A stretch of DNA of 64,000 nucleotides from Cellulomonas sp. JZ18 (GCF_009720485.1 NZ_CP045245.1:2418001-2482000), one strand, 5' to 3'; counted from the stretch's first letter, positions 50,497 through 60,847 are shown. The notes: generated by a model from the sequence alone, not told the origin. Program-made: numbers and translations.

Positions 50497-53400
50497 TCAG
50501 GCCGGCTGCTCCTCGCGCATCCGCTGGCTGATGACGGTCGTCACCCCGTCGCCGCGCATGGTGACCCCGTAGAGCGCGTCGGCGATCTCCATCGTGCGCT
50601 TCTGGTGCGTGACGACGATGAGCTGCGAGTCGCGCTGGAGCTCGCGGAAGATCTCCAGCAGCCGGCCCAGGTTCGCGTCGTCGAGCGCCGCCTCGACCTC
50701 GTCCATGACGTAGAACGGGCTCGGCCGGGCCTTGAAGATCGCGACGAGCAGCGCGACGGCCGTGAGCGACCGCTCGCCGCCGGACAGCAGCGACAGTCGC
50801 TTGACCTTCTTGCCCGCAGGCCGGGCCTCGACCTCGATGCCGGTCGTCAGCATGTCGTCCGGGTCGGTGAGCACGAGGCGGCCCTCGCCGCCGGGGAACA
50901 GGCGCGGGAAGACGTCGTCGAAGGCCGCCGCCGTGTCCCGGTACGCCTCCGCGAAGACGCGCTCCACGCGCTCGTCGATCTCCTTGACGATCTCGAGCAG
51001 GTCCGCGCGGGACTTCTTGAGGTCCGCGAGCTGCTCCGTGAGGAACCGGTGCCGCTCCTCCAGCGCGGCGAACTCCTCGAGCGCGAGCGGGTTGACCCGG
51101 CCCAGCTGGGCGAGCCCGCGCTCGGCGGCCCGCAGCCGCTTCTCCTGCTCCGCGCGCACGTAGGGCACCGCCGTCGGCGCGCCGGACTCCGGCTCCGCGC
51201 CGGGGGGCAGCACGACCGGCACGTCCCGGTGCGGGCCGAACTCCTCGACGAGGACGTCGGGGTCCAGGCCCAGGTCCTCGACGGAGCGGGTCTCGAGCTG
51301 CTCGATGCGCAGGCGCTGCTGCGTCCGCGCGACCTCGTCGCGGTGCGCGACGTCGGTCAGCTCGGCCAGCTCGCGGGCGAGGACGTCGACGCGGCCGCGC
51401 ACGTCCGCGATGCGGCGCTCCCGCTCGGCACGCGCGGCCTCCGCCGCGTCGCGCTCGTCGGCTGCACGCTGCAGCGCCCGCTCGAGCAGGGCCGTGGCGC
51501 GCACCGCGCCGGTGTGCACGGCTGACGCGACCGCCGCCTGCCGACGGCGCTCCCGCTCGCGCGCCGCGGCCCGCTCACGCGCGGCCCGCTCGGCGGCTGC
51601 CGCCCGCTCGAGCCCCTCGGCGCGGCCGGCCAGCGCCCGCGCGCGCTCCTCGCTCGTGCGCAGCGTCAGCCGCGCCTCGGTCTCGCGCGAGCGCGCCGCC
51701 GTCGCCGCGGCGGCGGCCCCGTCCCGGCGCGTCGTCGCCGCCGCGATCTCCGCCTCGGTGTCCTCGGGCTGCTGCTCGGCGGCCGCGAGGCGCTGCGTGA
51801 GCTCGGCGAGCGCGGCGTGGTCCTCCGCCAGCCGGCTGTCCGCCGCCTCGAGCGACCGCTCCACCCGCTCCGCCTCGGCGCGGGCCGCCCGGGCCGCGGA
51901 GCCGAGCTGACCCAGCTGCTCCGCGACGGCCGCGAGCGCGGCGTCGGACTCGTTGAGCCGGTCCAGCGCGGCGTCGACGGCGTCCTGGGCGGCGCCGCGC
52001 TCCTCACGGGCGGCGGCGAGCTCGAAGCGCAGCCGCTCGGCCGTCGCGGCAGCCCGTGCGCCCGTCTCACGGGCGGTCTCGAGCGCCGCCTGCAGGTGCA
52101 GGGCGGACGGCGCGGACGCGGAGCCGCCCGACGCCCGGAAGCGGGACAGGACGTCACCCGTGCGCGTGGCGACGACGAGGTGGGGGTGCGCGGCGACGAG
52201 GGGACGCGCGGCGGCGAGGTCGTCCACGACGACGACGTCCGCGAGCAGCGCGTGCACGGCGTCGCGGACGGACGCGGGCGCCTGGACCAGGTCGACCGCG
52301 CGGTCGACGCCGTCCGGCAGCGGCACGGCGGGCGCCGTGTCCGCCCCCGCGACGAGCAGCGCCGCCCGGCCCGCGTCCTCGGTGCGCAGGTGCCGGATCG
52401 CGTCGACCGCGGCGTCGACCGACTCGACCGCGACGGCGTCGGCGAGGGCGCCGAGCGCGGCGACGACCGCCTCCTCGTCCCGCGGCTCGACCTGGAGCAG
52501 CGCCGCGACCGAACCGACCACACCGGGCAGGTCGTCGGCGGCGAGCAGCGCACCGGCGCCGTCCTTGCGGCTCAGCGACATCTCGAGCGTCTCCGCCCGC
52601 GAGGCCTGCTGGTCGCGCTCGCGCTCCGCCGCGCGCAGGGCCTCCTCGAGGGCCGCGACCCGGGCGACCGCCTCGTCGAGCGCCTCGGCGGCGGCCTCGT
52701 GCGCGGCGTCGAGCCCCTCCTCCCCCTCCTCCACGCCGGCGACCTGGGTCTCGAGGGCCGCGAACCGGGTCGTCGCGTCGCGAGCACGCTCCTCCGCCGC
52801 CGCGAGGGACTCGCGCAGCCGCCCGATCTCGGCCTCGGTCGCCTCGACGCGGCTGCGGCGGGCGGCGACCTGCCCCGCCAGACGCGCCACGCCCTCGCGC
52901 CGGTCCGCCGCGGCGCGCTGCAGGTCCGCGAGCGCCCGCTCCGCCGCCGTCGCGGCAGCCTCGGCCGCCTGGCGGTCGTCGGTCGCGGCGGCCACCGCGG
53001 CGCGCGCCGACGCCACCTCCGTCGCCAGCTCCTGCTCGGCCGCCCGCACGCGCGCCGCCTGCGCCTCCAGGTCGGCGGGGTCCTGCCCGGGCGCACGCTC
53101 GGCCGCCGCGGCGCCGAGCAGGCGGGCACGGTCGGCGGCGAGCGACGCCGTGCCGCGCAGGCGCTCGCGCAGCGACGACAGCCGGTACCAGACGTCGCTC
53201 GCCTCGCTCACGGCCGGCGCCGCCTCGGCCGCCTCCCGCTCCAGGGCCGCCAGCTCCTCGCGGGCGACGGTCAGCCGCGCCTCGACGTCCTCGCGGCGGG
53301 TGCGCAGCGCGGACTCGTCGGCGATCTCCTGCTCGAGCTGGGCGCGCAGCTGGGCGAGGTCGTCCGCCAGCAGCCGCGCACGGGCGTCGCGCAGGTCCGC

Positions 53401-54057
53401 CTGCACGACCGCGGCCTTGCGCGCGACCTCCGCCTGCCGGCCCAGCGGCCCGAGCTGCCGGCGGATCTCCGCCGTGAGGTCCGCCAGACGCGTGAGGTTG
53501 CCCTGCATCGCGTCGAGCTTGCGCAGCGCCTTCTCCTTGCGCTTGCGGTGCTTGAGGACGCCCGCCGCCTCCTCGATGAAGCCACGTCGCTCCTCAGGCG
53601 TCGCACGCAGCACGGCGTCGAGCTGCCCCTGCCCGACGATGACGTGCATCTCGCGTCCCAGGCCCGAGTCGCTCAGCAGGTCCTGGATGTCGAGCAGCCG
53701 GCAGGGTCGGCCGTTGATCGCGTACTCGGAGCCGCCGTTGCGGAACAGCGTCCGGGAGATCGTCACCTCGGAGTACTCGATCGGCAGCGCGCCGTCGCTG
53801 TTGTCGATCGTGAGCGAGACCTCGGCCCGGCCGAGCGGCGGACGGCCCGACGTGCCGGCGAAGATGACGTCCTCCATCTTCCCGCCGCGCAGCGACTTGG
53901 CGCCCTGCTCCCCCATCACCCACGCCAGCGCGTCCACGACGTTCGACTTGCCGGAGCCGTTCGGCCCGACGACGCAGGTGATGCCCGGCTCGAGGCTCAG
54001 CGTCGTCGCGGAGGCGAACGACTTGAACCCGCGCAGGGTCAGGGTCTTCAGGTGCAC
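50497..54057 (-). CDS. smc: chromosome segregation protein SMC
   Basis: SMC (1186 residues) is the ATPase of the bacterial condensin. Walker A GPNGSGKS is at residues 31-38, a coiled-coil arm precedes and follows a central hinge (roughly 500-640), and the ABC signature LSGGERSLTAVAL (near 1088) precedes Walker B VMDEVEAALDD (near 1118). The arms are rich in Ala, Arg and Glu heptads, as expected. GTG-type start reading MHLKTLTLRGFKSFASATT. The neighbour ftsY is a common partner. Confidence 0.97.
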   Translation of the reverse strand: MHLKTLTLRGFKSFASATTLSLEPGITCVVGPNGSGKSNVVDALAWVMGEQGAKSLRGGKMEDVIFAGTSGRPPLGRAEVSLTIDNSDGALPIEYSEVTISRTLFRNGGSEYAINGRPCRLLDIQDLLSDSGLGREMHVIVGQGQLDAVLRATPEERRGFIEEAAGVLKHRKRKEKALRKLDAMQGNLTRLADLTAEIRRQLGPLGRQAEVARKAAVVQADLRDARARLLADDLAQLRAQLEQEIADESALRTRREDVEARLTVAREELAALEREAAEAAPAVSEASDVWYRLSSLRERLRGTASLAADRARLLGAAAAERAPGQDPADLEAQAARVRAAEQELATEVASARAAVAAATDDRQAAEAAATAAERALADLQRAAADRREGVARLAGQVAARRSRVEATEAEIGRLRESLAAAEERARDATTRFAALETQVAGVEEGEEGLDAAHEAAAEALDEAVARVAALEEALRAAERERDQQASRAETLEMSLSRKDGAGALLAADDLPGVVGSVAALLQVEPRDEEAVVAALGALADAVAVESVDAAVDAIRHLRTEDAGRAALLVAGADTAPAVPLPDGVDRAVDLVQAPASVRDAVHALLADVVVVDDLAAARPLVAAHPHLVVATRTGDVLSRFRASGGSASAPSALHLQAALETARETGARAAATAERLRFELAAAREERGAAQDAVDAALDRLNESDAALAAVAEQLGQLGSAARAARAEAERVERSLEAADSRLAEDHAALAELTQRLAAAEQQPEDTEAEIAAATTRRDGAAAAATAARSRETEARLTLRTSEERARALAGRAEGLERAAAAERAARERAAARERERRRQAAVASAVHTGAVRATALLERALQRAADERDAAEAARAERERRIADVRGRVDVLARELAELTDVAHRDEVARTQQRLRIEQLETRSVEDLGLDPDVLVEEFGPHRDVPVVLPPGAEPESGAPTAVPYVRAEQEKRLRAAERGLAQLGRVNPLALEEFAALEERHRFLTEQLADLKKSRADLLEIVKEIDERVERVFAEAYRDTAAAFDDVFPRLFPGGEGRLVLTDPDDMLTTGIEVEARPAGKKVKRLSLLSGGERSLTAVALLVAIFKARPSPFYVMDEVEAALDDANLGRLLEIFRELQRDSQLIVVTHQKRTMEIADALYGVTMRGDGVTTVISQRMREEQPA

Positions 54058-54092
54058 GGGCTGAGCCTAGGCAACGCGGGCCCGCGCACGAC

Positions 54093-54133
54093 GACGCCCC
54101 GCCCGGGCGGCGGCGAGCCGGGGGCGGGGCGTC
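54093..54133 (-). terminator. ndk terminator
   Basis: GACGCCCCGCCC (54093-54104) pairs with GGGCGGGGCGTC (54122-54133), a perfect 12-base stem with a 17-base GC-rich loop. It begins ten bases after the ndk stop. Confidence 0.75.
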
Positions 54134-54143
54134 GGGACGCGCG

Positions 54144-54578
54144 TCAGAGGTGCGGGAACCAGAGGGCGATCTCGCGAGCGGCGGACTCCTCGCCGTCCGA
54201 GCCGTGCACGATGTTCTCGATCAGCTTGGTGCCCCAGTCGCGGGCGAGGTCGCCGCGGATGGTGCCGGGGGCCGCGACGGTCGGGTCGGTCGCGCCCGCG
54301 AGCGAGCGGAAGCCCTCGATCACGCGGTGCCCCTCGACGACAGCGGCGAGCACGGGGCCCGACCGCATGAAGTCGATGAGCGCCTGGACGAACGGCTTGC
54401 CGGCGTGCTCGGCGTAGTGCTCGGCGAGGAGCGCCTCGTCGGCCTGGCGCAGCTCGACGGCGACGAGCGTGTAGCCCTTCGCCTCGATGCGGCGCAGGAC
54501 CTCGCCGACGTGCCCGCGCCGGACGCCGTCGGGCTTGACCAGGACGAGGGTGCGCTGCGGGAGGGGTGCGTCTGCCAT
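54144..54578 (-). CDS. ndk: nucleoside diphosphate kinase
   Basis: Ndk (144 residues) transfers the gamma phosphate between nucleoside triphosphates. The sequence starts MADAPLPQRTLVLVKPDGVRRG, has the active-site ENIVHGSDGEESAAREI with the phosphorylated His and normal length. The ATG at 54578 is used; the longer reading upstream has no homology. It is separated from the DUF4233 gene by the SipW operon. Confidence 0.97.
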   Translation of the reverse strand: MADAPLPQRTLVLVKPDGVRRGHVGEVLRRIEAKGYTLVAVELRQADEALLAEHYAEHAGKPFVQALIDFMRSGPVLAAVVEGHRVIEGFRSLAGATDPTVAAPGTIRGDLARDWGTKLIENIVHGSDGEESAAREIALWFPHL

Positions 54579-54585
54579 GGCGGTA

Positions 54586-54591
54586 ACCCTA
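54586..54591 (-). promoter_or_regulatory. possible ndk -10, leaderless arrangement
   Basis: On the minus strand TAGGGT ends seven bases before the ndk ATG. That spacing would place the transcription start at or near the ATG, as in leaderless actinobacterial mRNAs. No -35 is certain. Confidence 0.35.
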
Positions 54592-54642
54592 GCGGGGGAC
54601 GTCCGCCAGGGGCCGGTCGTGCCCCAGCCGCTCGCCTGTACC

Positions 54643-55263
54643 TCACGGCTGGCAGAGCACAGGGCCCTGCACGTTCTGGCCTGCCGCCGTCCGGATTCGG
54701 ATCTGCACCATCGTGCTGCCCGCACCGAGCGTTCCGCTCACCTCGGGCAGCGCGGCGCACCGAGACGAGACGCTGCTCACGCCCTGCCCGTCGGTCTGGA
54801 ACCCCACGAGCTCGGCGCCGGTCCACGACCACCAGTCCGGCTGCCCGCCCACGGGTAGACGGGCGGTGAAGTCGACGTAGTAGCCGACCGGCACCGGCTC
54901 CTGGACCTCGCTGCCTGCGTTGATGCCGATCGTGACTTGGCTCTGGTACTCCTGCCAGTACACGTTGCCCCACTGGGCGCCGTCCGGGTAGAGGGACAGG
55001 TTGAGGTGCATGGTGCAGGTGTGCTCGGGCGCGACCTGATGCGTCGTGGCATCGCGTACGACGCACTCGTGAACGAGCTGGGGTGGCTGCGGCGTGGCGG
55101 TCCAGGTGCCCAGGCTGACGTCGGTGCGCACGTTCACGTCATCCGTCCACGCGGCGGACGTGCCGGTCGTGACGCGCGAGGCCGCGACCAGTCCTGCGAC
55201 CAGCAGGCCGAGGACGACGAGCATCGCCCAGACAGGGCGAGTGCGGGGCCGGAGGCGAGTCAT
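54643..55263 (-). CDS. exported protein of the SipW operon with TSAAWTDD signal motif
   Basis: A 206-residue protein. The N-terminus is Arg-rich (MTRLRPRTRP), then a membrane segment (VWAMLVVLGLLVAGLVAAS) and the motif GTSAAWTDD, seen also in the two other exported proteins of this operon. This matches SipW-dependent alternate signal peptides. The rest is beta-rich with two or more cysteines (HECVVRDATT, HTCTMHLNLS, SSRCAALP, PVLCQP) that could form disulfides outside the cell. No enzymatic motif is seen. The ATG overlaps the stop of the preceding gene by four bases. Confidence 0.78.
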   Translation of the reverse strand: MTRLRPRTRPVWAMLVVLGLLVAGLVAASRVTTGTSAAWTDDVNVRTDVSLGTWTATPQPPQLVHECVVRDATTHQVAPEHTCTMHLNLSLYPDGAQWGNVYWQEYQSQVTIGINAGSEVQEPVPVGYYVDFTARLPVGGQPDWWSWTGAELVGFQTDGQGVSSVSSRCAALPEVSGTLGAGSTMVQIRIRTAAGQNVQGPVLCQP

Positions 55264-55805
55264 GCGGTGCTCCCAAGGACGACGATCTCGAGGCCGGTCA
55301 GCACCTGGCCCGCGCAGTCGCCGGGTGTGGCGTCGGGTGCGACACGGAAGGTCACGGTGGTGGTGGTGACGGCCGGTGCGGCGGGGCCGTCCGGGCCGGC
55401 CGGCAGCTGGTTCGTCGGCAGCGAGCCGAGCTCGACGTCGACGCACGCGCCGCCGAGGCCGGCGCTGTCGGTCACCCACTGCAGCCGCAGCGGGACGGTC
55501 GAGGCGTTCCAGAGGTGGAGGGTCCGCGTGACCGGGGCGTCGGGTGTCAGGCCGGTGACCGCGTCGAGCACGACCGCGGTCGCGCCGTCGTCCCCCGGCA
55601 CGTACGTCACCCCGTCCGTCGACCCGCGCAGGTCGACCGCGGTGGCCGCGGAGGCCGAGGCGGAGAACCACGCATCGTCGGTCCAGGCGGCGCTCGTGCT
55701 CGCGACGCCGGCCCCCGTGGCGAGCCCGAGCCCGAGCACGGCGGCCACGGCGGGCAGCCGGCGACGGCGCACGGTGCGTCCGTCCTCGTCCGCGGTCGTG
55801 CTCAC
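55260..55805 (-). CDS. exported protein of the SipW operon with TSAAWTDD signal motif
   Basis: A 181-residue protein with a basic N-terminus (RTVRRRRLP), hydrophobic core (VAAVLGLGLATGAGVA) and the motif STSAAWTDDAWFSASASA, almost the same as in the 57059 gene. The body is Thr/Val-rich and beta-like (TRTLHLWNASTVPLRLQWVT, DCAGQVLTGLEIVVLGS). It resembles the alternate signal-mediated exported proteins (TasA/camelysin-like) of actinobacteria. GTG start at 55805 with GAGGAGGGA upstream; overlaps the neighbours by four bases on both sides, so expression is coupled. Confidence 0.8.
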   Translation of the reverse strand: MSTTADEDGRTVRRRRLPAVAAVLGLGLATGAGVASTSAAWTDDAWFSASASAATAVDLRGSTDGVTYVPGDDGATAVVLDAVTGLTPDAPVTRTLHLWNASTVPLRLQWVTDSAGLGGACVDVELGSLPTNQLPAGPDGPAAPAVTTTTVTFRVAPDATPGDCAGQVLTGLEIVVLGSTA

Positions 55806-56452
55806 GGTTCCCTCCTCGGGAAATGGTGGGGCGTCGGCAGGACCGGTGAGGGGTCGTCGTCCGCGGGCTCGGGCGTCGTCGTCTCGTCGTCGCGCCGGCG
55901 GCGCCGGGCAGCCACGAGCAGGAGGAGCCCCACGAGCGCGGCCGCGAGCGCGGCCAGCAGTAGTGGCAGGGCGTCGGCGCCGGTGAGCGCCAGCGGACCT
56001 CGAGACCCGCGCTGCCCGACCTCCGGTCCGGTGGTGGCGTCGGCGACCACGAGGTGGCCGTCGAGGCTGTAGGTCGCGCCGGGCGCGATGTCGTCGAGCG
56101 CCCTGACCCGAACCGTGAGGTCGTAGTCGCCCGCGGCGACCCGGACCCCGACCGCGTCGGGCGTGACCGGGACGCGCTCGCCCGTCGCACGCGACGAGAG
56201 CCACGCGTCCCACTCGACACCCGTGCCCGGGCGCAGGGCTGTGGTCGTCACCTCGGTGACGACCGCGTCGCGGCTGAGCCGCAGCCCCCAGGCGTGGCTG
56301 TCCACCGACCCGGGCAGCAACCCCGTGAAGGTGGCCCGCAGGGGCGCGGTGCGCGTCGAGGCGGTGGCACTCCCGCCGCCGACCAGCAGGGAGACGAGGG
56401 CGAGGACGACCGCGAGCACGAGGCTCGAGGCCGCGCCCCGGCGCGCGCTCAC
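55802..56452 (-). CDS. surface protein with LAxTG-like C-terminal sorting region
   Basis: A 216-residue exported protein. Signal peptide (ARRGAASSLVLAVVLALVSLL) to about residue 31, a beta-rich body, then LALTGADALP at about 153-162, a membrane helix (LLLAALAAALVGLLLLVA) and RRRRRDDE. LAxTG is the sequence used by class E sortases of actinobacteria. Unlike most sortase substrates, a tail of about 30 Pro/Asp/Thr-rich residues follows the Arg run. No sortase is in the window. GTG start overlaps the signal peptidase gene by four bases. Body lacks a known domain I can name. Confidence 0.78.
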   Translation of the reverse strand: MSARRGAASSLVLAVVLALVSLLVGGGSATASTRTAPLRATFTGLLPGSVDSHAWGLRLSRDAVVTEVTTTALRPGTGVEWDAWLSSRATGERVPVTPDAVGVRVAAGDYDLTVRVRALDDIAPGATYSLDGHLVVADATTGPEVGQRGSRGPLALTGADALPLLLAALAAALVGLLLLVAARRRRRDDETTTPEPADDDPSPVLPTPHHFPRREP

Positions 56453-57003
56453 GACCGCACCTCCTCCGGCACGGACCCCTGCCCCTCCGGCACCACGACC
56501 GCCGACGCTGCCTGCGGCGTCGTCGGCGGCAGGAGGCTGAGGCCCAGTAGTGCGGCGAGCGCGACGCCGAACGGGATCGCGACGGACGGCTGCGTCACGC
56601 GCGCGAGGACGTCGCCGCCCCCGCTGACCTGGGCGACCGGCTGCCACACGCGGTCGCCGACCACGTACGTGCCCCCGTCGGGCGACACGTTCGCGTCGCC
56701 CTTCATGCGCACGTCCCAGCGCCCGTCGCCCGACGGCTCCACGGAGACGACCCGGTGCGACACCAGCCGCCCGGTGTGCTCGTCCCTGATCGTCGCGACG
56801 TCGCCCACCTGCAGCTCGTCGGTGGGCGTCGGCACGGCGAGCAGGAGGTCGCCGGTCATGATCCGCGGCTCCATGGATCCGGAGATCACGACGAGCGGCT
56901 TGACCAGCCCGAGTGCGCTCGCGGCCCACACGAGGACCGACAGCACGCCGACGGCCGCGACGGCCCAGACCGCCGCGCTGCCGACAGCCTTCAGGATCCG
57001 CAT
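56449..57003 (-). CDS. sipW: SipW-type signal peptidase I
   Basis: A 184-residue membrane signal peptidase of the archaeal/ER (SipW) type. An N-terminal helix (KAVGSAAVWAVAAVGVLSVL) is followed by the catalytic SGSMEPRIMTGD (Ser43) and LVSHRVVSVE, where His83 takes the place of the Lys general base of LepB. A second helix lies near the C-terminus. This type of enzyme processes TasA and related proteins in Bacillus. The operon neighbours with shared signal motifs are its likely substrates. ATG at 57003, GGGGAG about six bases upstream. Confidence 0.9.
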   Translation of the reverse strand: MRILKAVGSAAVWAVAAVGVLSVLVWAASALGLVKPLVVISGSMEPRIMTGDLLLAVPTPTDELQVGDVATIRDEHTGRLVSHRVVSVEPSGDGRWDVRMKGDANVSPDGGTYVVGDRVWQPVAQVSGGGDVLARVTQPSVAIPFGVALAALLGLSLLPPTTPQAASAVVVPEGQGSVPEEVRS

Positions 57004-57058
57004 CTCCGCTCCCCAGGTCACGGGGGGCCGGCGCGCGCGCCGGCCCCCGCGTCGTCGG

Positions 57059-57676
57059 TCAGTTGGTGACCGTGCCGGTGAAGGTCACGGTCATGTCACC
57101 GGTCGCACCGAAGTAGCCGGTGTCGGCGTTGGTCCAGTGGGGTGCGGCCAGACGCAGGACCACGGTGGTGCCGGCGTCCGGCGCGAGGGGGCCGACGGTC
57201 TGGGAGTCGCTGGTCCCCGGCAGTGGCTCCGTGCCGGCCGAGTTGAGCAGGGACACCTCGACCGGCTTGGGGCCGTCGAAGAGCCCGCCCGCGGTCTGCT
57301 TCGCGAACGTGCCGGTGACGCTCAGCGGCAGCTCGCCGTCGTTGTGCAGGTACAGCGTGACGTCGCGCGTCTCCCCGGGCACGAAGCCGGCCAGCTGGTT
57401 CGCGGGGACGGAGATGTTCACCGCACCGGACACGTCGTCCGCCTCGACGAGCTTGTCGGCGGACAGACCCCCGAGCAGCTCGATGTCCCCACCGTCGACG
57501 GCGCTCGCGGACGCAGTGAACCAGGCGTCGTCCGTCCACGCGGCGGAGGTCAGCGCCGCGCCGATGCCCAGGAGGGCGACGCCGGCCAGGGAGTACTTCG
57601 CGATCGCGGCCTTCCGACGCTTGCGCTCGTCGCGCTCGGTGGTCGAGGTGACGTCGGGGGACGGCGTGGTGGTCAT
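57059..57676 (-). CDS. TasA/camelysin-like exported protein
   Basis: A 205-residue protein, first in the operon. The basic N-terminus (ERDERKRRKAAIAKY) is followed by a hydrophobic segment (SLAGVALLGIGAALT) and the motif TSAAWTDDAWFTASASAVDGG, then a beta-rich body (VNISVPANQLAGFVPGETR and DVTLYLHNDGELPLSVTGTF). It fits the SipW-dependent exported protein family of actinobacteria (RER_14450-like). Likely a structural surface or matrix protein. The ATG at 57676 has GAGGAGC upstream. The sipW gene follows 55 bases later. Confidence 0.85.
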   Translation of the reverse strand: MTTTPSPDVTSTTERDERKRRKAAIAKYSLAGVALLGIGAALTSAAWTDDAWFTASASAVDGGDIELLGGLSADKLVEADDVSGAVNISVPANQLAGFVPGETRDVTLYLHNDGELPLSVTGTFAKQTAGGLFDGPKPVEVSLLNSAGTEPLPGTSDSQTVGPLAPDAGTTVVLRLAAPHWTNADTGYFGATGDMTVTFTGTVTN

Positions 57677-57981
57677 GGTCAGCTCCTCGCTCCGCTCACC
57701 CGACCGGGCGCTTGTGCTGGCGGCCGGGTCTGTGCATCAACAGGTACGGAACCAGGGTGCGCCGCCCTTCTCGGGCACGATTGGGCCGTTGGACCTACGT
57801 CCAGGACACCCGTCCAGATGACCTGCGAGGACGCGTCCTCGATCCGTCACGCATCCGCGTCACTTTCACCCGCTGCGCGCGCCGGGCGGGGACCCGCGAA
57901 CGCCGAAGAGCCCTGACGGCCCGGTCCGGGAGGACCGCCGTCAGGGCTCTGCCGGGCTTCCGGCGCGGTGCGAACGGGGCG
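57677..57981. other. promoter region of the SipW operon
   Basis: The 305-base gap holds the DUF4233 terminator (57907-57950) and, nearer to the operon, an inverted repeat TGGAC-CTAC-GTCCA (57790-57803) with a further GTCCA at 57812-57816. On the minus strand TTGATG (around 57735) could be a -35, but no clear -10 follows. No gene was seen. The repeat may be a regulator-binding site. Confidence 0.4.
57907..57950 (-). terminator. DUF4233 terminator hairpin
   Basis: AGAGCCCTGACGGC (57907-57920) pairs perfectly over 14 bases with GCCGTCAGGGCTCT (57937-57950), and the loop forms a second stem GGTCC/GGACC. It starts 31 bases after the DUF4233 stop and separates that gene from the SipW operon promoter. 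Confidence 0.75.
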
Positions 57982-58368
57982 TCAGCCGGCCGGGTGGGCC
58001 GCGTCGTACTCCGCCCGCTCGCGGTCGATCCGCCCGCCGAGGCGCAGCGAGACGACCCACAGCACGACGAAGACGCCGCCGATCACGAACATCATCGGGA
58101 CGAGCACGCCGAACCCGAGGACGGCCAGCTGGGCGACCGTCCCCGCGACGTAGCCGCCCGGGCGGCCGACGTAGCCGGCGAGCAGCAGGAGCACGAGGGC
58201 GGTCACGCCGCCGAGGGTCCACACGGTGGCGGGCGGGGCGACCCGCAGCCCGTAGGCCACGAGCGTCGCGAAGAACACCAGGAGCGCCTCGAGGATCAGC
58301 GTCATCTGGGTGAACTGCGGCTTCGCGGGCCGCTTGCGACCGCCCCGGCCGCCACCGTGCATGCTCAT
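57982..58368 (-). CDS. DUF4233 membrane protein
   Basis: A 128-residue membrane protein with a basic N-terminus and about four hydrophobic helices (LILEALLVFFATLVAYGL, VTALVLLLLAGYV, TVAQLAVLGFGVLVPMM, VIGGVFVVLWVVSL). It matches DUF4233, which in M. tuberculosis (Rv2446c) lies between folC (Rv2447c) and ndkA (Rv2445c). Function unknown. Here the MFS exporter lies 9 bases upstream in the same direction. Confidence 0.85.
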   Translation of the reverse strand: MSMHGGGRGGRKRPAKPQFTQMTLILEALLVFFATLVAYGLRVAPPATVWTLGGVTALVLLLLAGYVGRPGGYVAGTVAQLAVLGFGVLVPMMFVIGGVFVVLWVVSLRLGGRIDRERAEYDAAHPAG

Positions 58369-58377
58369 CGGACCAGG

Positions 58378-60144
<1,767 letters not shown>

Positions 60145-60193
60145 TCACGGCGACGCTGCCGGGTCTCGGGCGCGGGGGCGTCCCCCGCTCCGT

Positions 60194-60829
60194 TCAGGCG
60201 GTGACGATGGCGCGCAGGTCGGCGAGGACGTCGCGGGCGTGGCCCGCCGGGTCGCCGTCGCCGCCGGCGGCCTCCCAGCGCACGAACGTGCTGTGCACGA
60301 GCACGAGCACGAGCCCTGCGACGGTGTCCGCCAGGTGTGGGGAGGCCGCGCCGAGCCGGGCGCGGACCACCTCGAGCAGACGGTCCTTCTGCTGGTCCAT
60401 CCAGGCGACGTGGTGGGCCATGAGACGCGGGTGCTCGGCCGCGAGCTCGATGGCGCGGTGCATGCGCTCGTGCCCGAGCGGCGGGTCCTCGAGCACGGGC
60501 GCGAGGAGCGCGAAGAGGTCCTCGAGCAGGTGCCCCGTCGGGCCGCCGGCCACGAACGCGGCGGCCGCGCCCTCGTCGAGGGCCCACGGCGCGTGCCCGA
60601 GCACCGCGTCGTCCTTCGTCGGGAAGTAGTTGAAGAACGTCCGCGGCGAGACGCCCGCCTCCGCGCAGACCATCTCGACGGTCACGCCGTCCAGGCCGTG
60701 CTCACGGACCAGCCGGTGCGTCGCGTCGACGAGCGCCACGCGACGCTGTGCCTTCTTGCGCTCCCGCAGCCCGCCCACCACGGCCGCCGGGTCGGCGGCC
60801 GCGTCAGGAGCGGGCTGAGGGGTCGTCAC
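60194..60829 (-). CDS. TetR family transcriptional regulator
   Basis: A 211-residue regulator. The N-terminal HTH reads LVREHGLDGVTVEMVCAEAG and VSPRTFFNYFPTKDD, typical of TetR. The C-terminal ligand domain has little sequence similarity that I can recognise. The GTG at 60829 (VTTPQPAPD) is chosen because the tandem operators lie further upstream; a GTG at 60844 is possible. It probably represses itself and the MFS exporter. Confidence 0.9.
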   Translation of the reverse strand: MTTPQPAPDAAADPAAVVGGLRERKKAQRRVALVDATHRLVREHGLDGVTVEMVCAEAGVSPRTFFNYFPTKDDAVLGHAPWALDEGAAAAFVAGGPTGHLLEDLFALLAPVLEDPPLGHERMHRAIELAAEHPRLMAHHVAWMDQQKDRLLEVVRARLGAASPHLADTVAGLVLVLVHSTFVRWEAAGGDGDPAGHARDVLADLRAIVTA

Positions 60830-60847
60830 ACCCGCATCATGCACTCG

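Noticed and set aside
50073..54417. Several long plus-strand frames opposite smc
   Set aside because: SMC is clearly encoded on the minus strand; the opposite frames are Arg/Ala-rich shadows.
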